64,000 nucleotides of DNA from GMQP-bins7 sp963776565 (lineage in GTDB: Bacteria; Actinomycetota; Thermoleophilia; Gaiellales; Gaiellaceae): contig CAVZNF010000004.1 of assembly GCA_963776565.1 (NCBI GenBank), positions 1 to 64,000 on the forward strand, in the 5' to 3' direction. Below the pieces are notes generated by a model, which worked only from the letters and a program-made list of their open reading frames with translations, had not been told where the DNA came from and did not search any database. The position numbers and the translations under genes are program-made. Of the stretch, positions 58,801 through 64,000 are shown in pieces. Position 1 is the stretch's first letter; every line of letters begins with the position of its first letter.

Positions 58801-59151
58801 GGTGTCGAGGATACGAAGGCCGGAGCGGACCGCACGCTCGGCGTCGTCCTCGTGCGCGACCGGGGCTCCGAAGACGGCCATGACGGCGTCGCCGATGAAC
58901 TTCTCCACCGTGCCGCCAAACCGCTCGATGTCGGCTTTGACGCGCTCGTGGTACGGGCGGAGGGTCGCGCGGACGTCCTCGGGATCTGCTCGGTCGGATC
59001 GGTTCGTGAAGCCGACGAGATCGACGAAGAGGACGGAGACGACCTTCCGCTCCTCGCCCACCGGGGCATCGCTGACGAGCGACTGCCCACAGGCGAGGCA
59101 GAAACGCGCTCGCTCGGGATTCTCCTCGCCGCAGTGCGGGCAGGTCAGCAT
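55825..59151 (-). CDS. Zinc-ribbon-class III cyclase-AAA ATPase-TPR protein, frame-interrupted
   Basis: A very large signalling protein of about 1,100 residues. It starts with a zinc ribbon (CPHCGEENPERARFCLACGQ). A class III nucleotidyl cyclase domain follows (VSVLFVDLVGFTNRSDRADP, KFIGDAVMAVFGAPVAHEDD, GMVTGDVVNTAARLQSAAPV). An AAA/STAND ATPase follows (FVGREHERTLLLETFLRAER, VTVVGEPGIGKSRLVTELRT, VVVIEDLHWADGALVEFVEH), then a long TPR array. Frame changes occur near 57790, 56510, 56410 and 56080. The ATG is preceded by a normal spacing, and the end FAALGASPVLARAA converges on ppx with a four-base gap. Such proteins are numerous in actinobacteria; partner and signal are unknown. Confidence 0.85.
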
Positions 59152-59183
59152 GTGCGGATCTTCTCAGTGTCCCCCGGCAGCGT

Positions 59184-59591
59184 CTATGCAGCGGGCGGAA
59201 GGGGCTCGTCCTCGTCCTCGGCGAGGCGACGCTGCAGCACGCTGCGCGAGAGAACGCCGATGAGCCGGTGGTGCTCGTCGACCACCGGGACGCGCTCCGC
59301 GTCCTCGGTCTCCAGAAAGTGGAAGGCCTCCTCGAGGGGGATGTCAGGGCCGATCGTGAAGTGCGGGGGCTCGGCGATGGCGCGGAGTTGCGTCTCCTTC
59401 GGGTCGAGGCCGTGCGCGATGACCTCGCGCACGAGCGTCTTTCGCGTCACGACGCCGACGAGCCGCTCGTCGTCGGTCACGTAGACCGCGCGCACTTCCT
59501 GTCGCTGGAGAAGCTCTCCGGCGGCCTGCGCGGACGCACCAGCGGGCAGCTGTCCGGGATTCGAGACCATCGCTTCTCTGACGGTGCTCAC
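59184..59591 (-). CDS. Two-CBS-domain protein
   Basis: A 135-residue protein made of two CBS domains (TVREAMVSNPGQLPAGASAQ, VYVTDDERLVGVVTRKTLVR; HFTIGPDIPLEEAFHFLETE, VPVVDEHHRLIGVLSRSVLQ). CBS pairs bind adenosine nucleotides and regulate partner enzymes or channels. The GTG start overlaps the glutamate dehydrogenase stop (GTGA), so it may sense energy charge for that enzyme. This is inference from coupling. Confidence 0.87.
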   Translation of the reverse strand: MSTVREAMVSNPGQLPAGASAQAAGELLQRQEVRAVYVTDDERLVGVVTRKTLVREVIAHGLDPKETQLRAIAEPPHFTIGPDIPLEEAFHFLETEDAERVPVVDEHHRLIGVLSRSVLQRRLAEDEDEPLPPAA

Positions 59592-60874
59592 GGAAAGATC
59601 CCGCGCGCCTGGAGGGCATCGGACACCTCGCGAATCCCCGCGACGAGCGCGCCCGTGCGAAGCGACACGTTTCGATCCTCGGCCATGTCCCACACCCGGT
59701 CGAACGCGTTCGAGAGCTTCTCGGCGAGCTTGGCCCGGATCTCGTCGCGCGTCCAGAAGAGCCGTCCCAGGTCCTGCACCCACTCGAAGTACGAGACCGT
59801 GACACCACCTGCGTTCGTCAGCACGTCCGGCAAGACCGGGATCCCGCGGTCGGACAGGATCTTGTCCGCCTCGAGCGAGGTCGGCCCGTTCGCTCCCTCG
59901 GCGATCATCCGCGCGCGCAGCCGAGGCGCATTGAACTCCGTGACCTGATCCTCGCGCGCCGCGAGCACGAGGATGTCGCAGTCGAGCTCGAGGAGCTCGT
60001 CGTTCGTGATCTGCTCTCCGGCGTCGCAGCCTTCGAGCGAGCCGTGGTCGAGCACGTACGCGTGGAGCGCAGCGACGTCGAGGCCCGCTTCCGCGTACAA
60101 GCCTCCCGAGACGTCGGAGACGGCAACCACTCTCGCGCCGAGGCTGGCGAGCTCCGAGGCCGCAATGCCACCGACGTTCCCGAACCCCTGCACAACGCAG
60201 CGCTGTTCGGCGAGAGCCCAGCCCAGGCGGTCGCACGCGCGCGCGATCACCATGACGACGCCCGCTCCCGTCGCCTCGTGGCGGAACACGGAGCCGCCGA
60301 TCGAGATCGGCTTCCCGGTCACGATCTCCGGCACGGCGTAGCCGCTCTGCATCGAGTACGTGTCCATCATCCACGCCATCGTCTGCTCGTTCGTCGCCAT
60401 GTCCGGCGCCGGGATGTCCTCCTTCGGACCGATGATCGGCAGCAGCTCCGAGGTGAACCGCCTCGTGAGCCGTTCGAGCTCGCCGAGCGACATGCTGTGC
60501 GGATCGCAACGAACGCCGCCCTTCGCGCCTCCGTACGGCAAGCGGAGGAGCGAGCACTTCCACGTCATCCACATCGCGAGCGCGGCGCACTCGCCGAGCG
60601 TCACCCCGGGGTCGTAGCGGATGCCGCCCTTCGTGGGGCCGGTGATGCTCGAGTGCTGGACGCGGTAGCCGGGGAAGACGACGCGGCGGCCGGTGTCCAT
60701 GCGCACCGGGATCGAGACGATCGTCGCGCGCTCGGGGAACCGCAGCCGCTCGGCGATATCGTCCGGAATGTCAGCGACAGGAACGGCCTGATCGAACTGC
60801 GCGACCGCCATCCGGTAGAGCGGCGTGTCCCACTCGAGCTGGGCATGGGCAAGCGCTTCGGGCGGGCTCGCCAC
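59588..60874 (-). CDS. gdhA: Glutamate dehydrogenase (Glu/Leu/Phe/Val family)
   Basis: A 428-residue oxidative deaminase of the hexameric class. Features are VFPGYRVQHSSITGPTKGGI, the catalytic Lys in LPYGGAKGGVRCDPHSM, the Asp in EDIPAPDMATNEQTMAWMMD and the cofactor motif VVQGFGNVGGIAASELASLG. The end is IAEGANGPTSLEADKIL then VLPDVLTNAGGVTVSYFEW. It interconverts glutamate and 2-oxoglutarate. It starts a two-gene unit with the CBS protein. Upstream, on the other strand, lies a gene remnant. Confidence 0.95.
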   Translation of the reverse strand: MASPPEALAHAQLEWDTPLYRMAVAQFDQAVPVADIPDDIAERLRFPERATIVSIPVRMDTGRRVVFPGYRVQHSSITGPTKGGIRYDPGVTLGECAALAMWMTWKCSLLRLPYGGAKGGVRCDPHSMSLGELERLTRRFTSELLPIIGPKEDIPAPDMATNEQTMAWMMDTYSMQSGYAVPEIVTGKPISIGGSVFRHEATGAGVVMVIARACDRLGWALAEQRCVVQGFGNVGGIAASELASLGARVVAVSDVSGGLYAEAGLDVAALHAYVLDHGSLEGCDAGEQITNDELLELDCDILVLAAREDQVTEFNAPRLRARMIAEGANGPTSLEADKILSDRGIPVLPDVLTNAGGVTVSYFEWVQDLGRLFWTRDEIRAKLAEKLSNAFDRVWDMAEDRNVSLRTGALVAGIREVSDALQARGIFP

Positions 60875-60989
60875 GGCCGGCGGAGTCTAGCTGGACGCAA
60901 TGAAATCCAGACCTTGCCCGCCTCGCCGAAGATCGCGGCTCTGTGCGCGAGCCGGACCCCAGTGCCGTCACCGGCTCAGGCGGCGGTTC

Positions 60990-61154
60990 CGACCGACAAG
61001 CTGGCAGAAGCAATCATGTGCCTACGGCATCGACGGCTGGCTGCTCTGGACATGGGATACCAACGAGCAACCCGACCTCTGGAACGCCATGAGCGACGGC
61101 GGCGTGATCGACCAAGCGCTGTCGCCGAAGACCCGGCCGGATCCCTGCGGTTAG
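60990..61154 (+). pseudogene. C-terminal remnant of a probable glycoside hydrolase or secreted enzyme
   Basis: In the 330-base gap after the gdhA start a plus-strand frame ends with TSWQKQSCAYGIDGWLLWTW then DTNEQPDLWNAMSDGG and VIDQALSPKTRPDPCG. This reads like the C-terminal strand and helix of a TIM-barrel enzyme (GWLLWTWDT), but everything before it is low-quality sequence without a plausible start. I take it as the tail of a truncated gene. The frame opens at 60900, but its first 30 codons look random. Confidence 0.45.
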
Positions 61155-61205
61155 CTCTGCCCGCCCGCCTCGAGCTCGCGCTCCTCGATCCGCAGGTAGC
61201 TCGCC

Positions 61206-62120
61206 ATGGAACACGAAAATGGCAGCTTGGACAAGACGGCCATCACGCCTGCGCTCGTGTCCCGGTTGCTCGAGAGGCAGTTCCCGCAGTGGGCGCACCT
61301 GCTCGTTTCGCGGGTCGAACTCGACGGCTGGGACAACACGACCTTCCGGCTCGGCGATGAGTTCTCCGTTCGGCTGCCGAGTGCCGACGGGTACGTCCCG
61401 CAGGTTGACAAGGAGCACCGCTGGCTACCGGTCCTCGCGCCCCAGCTCCCCGTGCGGATACCCGAGCCTGTCGCTAGGGGCGAGCCGGAGCCCGCCTTCC
61501 CGCGGCCATGGTCCGTGTACCGCTGGCTTCAGGGCGAGCCCGCGACCGTGGAGCGAGTCCACGACCTCGAGCTGTTCGCGCACGACCTCTCCGTTTTCCT
61601 CGCCGCCCTCTACGAGATCGACCCCGCGAGCGGCCCGCCGGCAGGGCAGCACAGCTTCTTCCGCGGTGGCCCACTCGCGACCTACGATGCCGAGACTCGG
61701 GCATCGATCACCGCGCTGGCAGACCGGATCGACGCGAGCGCAGCAACTCAGGTCTGGGAGGCAGCTTTGGCCACGGAGTGGCGACAGGCGCCCGTCTGGG
61801 TGCACGGCGACGTCGTGGGCTCGAATCTCCTTGTCGTCGATGGCCGTCTGAGCGCCGTCATCGACTTCGGCTGCTCGGCGGTGGGTGATCCTGCTTGTGA
61901 TCTGGCGATCGCGTGGACGTTCCTTTTCGCCGACAGCCGCGAGGCATTTCGAGACCGGCTACGGCTAGACCATGGAACGTGGGCGCGGGGACGCGGTTGG
62001 GCTCTCTGGAAGGCACTGATCACACTGGCCAACGACGGTGCCGGCGCGGCTGCTGAGCGCTTCGGCTGGCGCATCGGCGCTCGCCAGGTGATCGACGAGG
62101 TGCTCGCCGACCACGGCTAG
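61206..62120 (+). CDS. Aminoglycoside phosphotransferase-fold kinase
   Basis: A 304-residue APH/ChoK-family protein. The ATP-binding N-lobe shows WDNTTFRLGDEFSVRLPSAD and the catalytic loop VWVHGDVVGSNLLVVDGRLS has HGD with the Asn. The metal-binding IDFGCSAVGDPACDLAIAW is intact. Family members phosphorylate aminoglycosides, choline, homoserine, macrolides or unknown small molecules, and sequence alone does not tell which. It stands alone between the remnant and a converging ABC ATPase. Calling it a resistance gene would go beyond the evidence. Confidence 0.85.
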   Translation: MEHENGSLDKTAITPALVSRLLERQFPQWAHLLVSRVELDGWDNTTFRLGDEFSVRLPSADGYVPQVDKEHRWLPVLAPQLPVRIPEPVARGEPEPAFPRPWSVYRWLQGEPATVERVHDLELFAHDLSVFLAALYEIDPASGPPAGQHSFFRGGPLATYDAETRASITALADRIDASAATQVWEAALATEWRQAPVWVHGDVVGSNLLVVDGRLSAVIDFGCSAVGDPACDLAIAWTFLFADSREAFRDRLRLDHGTWARGRGWALWKALITLANDGAGAAAERFGWRIGARQVIDEVLADHG

Positions 62121-62152
62121 CGAACGAGGGGCCGGGTGGCTGCCTAAACGCC

Positions 62153-62197
62153 GCAGAGCTCTGCTCTCACCAGAGCCTAAATGGCCGTTTCGGCCAT
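62153..62197. repeat. Palindrome and hairpin between converging genes
   Basis: A perfect 12-base palindrome GCAGAGCTCTGC (62153-62164) is followed by the hairpin ATGGCCG-TTT-CGGCCAT (62181-62197). No T run follows, so they are at best weak terminators for the two converging genes. Confidence 0.35.
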
Positions 62198-62262
62198 GGC
62201 CAGCACAACAGTGAGGCCGGACGTAGGCTCAGACCACGTCGAGAACAGTGACAGCCGTGAGT

Positions 62263-63462
<1,200 letters not shown>

Positions 63463-63464
63463 GG

Positions 63465-64000
63465 CTACTCCTTCACGGCACCGGCGGACGCGTTCATGAT
63501 CCGCCGCTGGAAGATGAAGAACAGGATCGCGACCGGGATCGTCATCAACACCGACGCCGCGAGCTTCAGTGGGTAACGGTTCCCGGAGCCGAGCTGCCCG
63601 GATGCGAGCTGTGCGACGCCCTTCGTGAGCGTGTTCAGGCTGGTGCTCTGCGCGGAGATGATGAAGTGCGCCAGCTCGTTCCACGAGCCCTGGAAGGACA
63701 GGATGAAGAGCGTGATGAGCGCAGGCCATGCCATCGGCAGCACGATCGACCAGTAGATCCGGAAGAGGCTCGCGCCGTCGATCCGTGCCGACTCCTCCAC
63801 GCTCACGGGGATCGACTCGAAGAAGTTCTTCATGATGAAGATGCCGGCGGCGTCGACGAACAGCGGGATGATCATGCCTTGGTACGTGTCGTAGATCCCG
63901 AGCTGGCGGATCATCAGGAACTTCGGGATGAGGAGCACGACCCCGGGCACCGCCATGACGGCGACGATCGTCGTGAACACGGCGGCGCGCCCACGGAAGC
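63465..64000 (-). CDS. Sugar ABC transporter permease (MalG type), 5' end beyond the window
   Basis: The frame is open to the right edge, so the N-terminus is missing. Helices include VAVMAVPGVVLLIPKFLMIR and LITLFILSFQGSWNELAHFI. The EAA loop SIPVSVEESARIDGASLFRI contacts the ATPase, and the end IFQRRIMNASAGAVKE is typical. It belongs to a second CUT1 sugar importer, distinct from the one at 40.8-46.2 kb. The substrate is not evident; the binding protein and other permease should lie just outside the window. Confidence 0.9.
   Translation of the reverse strand, partial: FRGRAAVFTTIVAVMAVPGVVLLIPKFLMIRQLGIYDTYQGMIIPLFVDAAGIFIMKNFFESIPVSVEESARIDGASLFRIYWSIVLPMAWPALITLFILSFQGSWNELAHFIISAQSTSLNTLTKGVAQLASGQLGSGNRYPLKLAASVLMTIPVAILFFIFQRRIMNASAGAVKE

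Noticed and set aside
61206..62120. Antibiotic resistance gene
   Set aside because: The APH fold is shared by many kinases of primary metabolism and nothing here shows drug specificity or mobility.

Overview
This 64 kb window of very GC-rich DNA is densely packed with genes, many of which start with GTG or TTG and overlap the preceding stop by four bases. It looks like a chromosome segment of an actinobacterium, most likely a soil or freshwater member of Thermoleophilia (Gaiellales or Solirubrobacterales). The reasons are the actinobacterial Tad pilus gene order, a secreted protein with repeats ending in NAFGKCVS, a DasR-type amino-sugar regulon and a class I/II-like sigma factor. The class assignment is inference; no rRNA is present. 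I see no phage, insertion sequence, integrase or CRISPR array. Many genes are broken by frame changes, and nearly all of those I could resolve are single extra bases beside an identical base. I read these mainly as assembly or sequencing errors and annotate each such gene as one CDS with the break points given.

Layout. 0-8.5 kb: Tad/Flp pilus assembly genes (cpaB, tadZ, tadA, a VWA-tadB fusion, tadC), a DUF192-receiver fusion and a soluble histidine kinase. 8.5-12.4 kb: three hairpins in a row, a repeat-containing secreted protein, an ECF sigma factor fused to an anti-sigma-like tail, a CAP-domain secreted protein and small unknown proteins. 12.4-16.8 kb: a GAF/GGDEF protein, prepilin peptidase and a divergent GGDEF-EAL protein, suggesting c-di-GMP control near the pilus locus. 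16.8-22.5 kb: TauE/SafE transporter, cobalamin adenosyltransferase, and a fatty-acid/butanoate set (acyl-CoA dehydrogenase, 3-hydroxyacyl-CoA dehydrogenase, thiolase), then a PabA/TrpG amidotransferase. 22.5-28.2 kb: a 40-residue zinc-ribbon-like protein, NADP oxidoreductase, AlgH, proline dehydrogenase plus a DAO-type oxidase, a glycosyltransferase, YdcF and a lipoprotein.

28.2-31 kb is a compact three-gene unit: a small membrane protein, a cupin-adenylate cyclase and a receiver-glutaredoxin-flavoprotein fusion. 31-39.4 kb: ATP-dependent DNA ligase, an OmpR/HisKA two-component pair, a secreted protein followed in frame by a PepSY-like tail, hydrolase, aldo/keto reductase, Ogt, a primary-like sigma factor coupled to ribosomal protein L31, and initiator tRNA-Met.

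39.4-49.3 kb is the most coherent metabolic system: a NagZ-type GH3 enzyme, a complete sugar ABC importer (two permeases, binding protein, ATPase), a GntR/UTRA regulator, and a divergent murQ-nagA-SIS deaminase operon. Four TGGT-N4-ACCA palindromes lie around its regulatory points, and two of them are identical 12-mers in opposite orientation. Together they describe uptake and catabolism of GlcNAc/MurNAc saccharides under a DasR/NagR-like repressor. 49.3-53 kb: the glyoxylate shunt (aceA, aceB) with its own FCD-GntR regulator and TTGGATCCAA palindromes. 53-64 kb: DUF853/HerA-type ATPase, small coiled-coil membrane protein, Ppx/GppA phosphatase, a very large cyclase-AAA-TPR protein, glutamate dehydrogenase with a CBS protein, a gene remnant, an APH-fold kinase, and an MsiK-like ABC ATPase with a permease running off the right edge.
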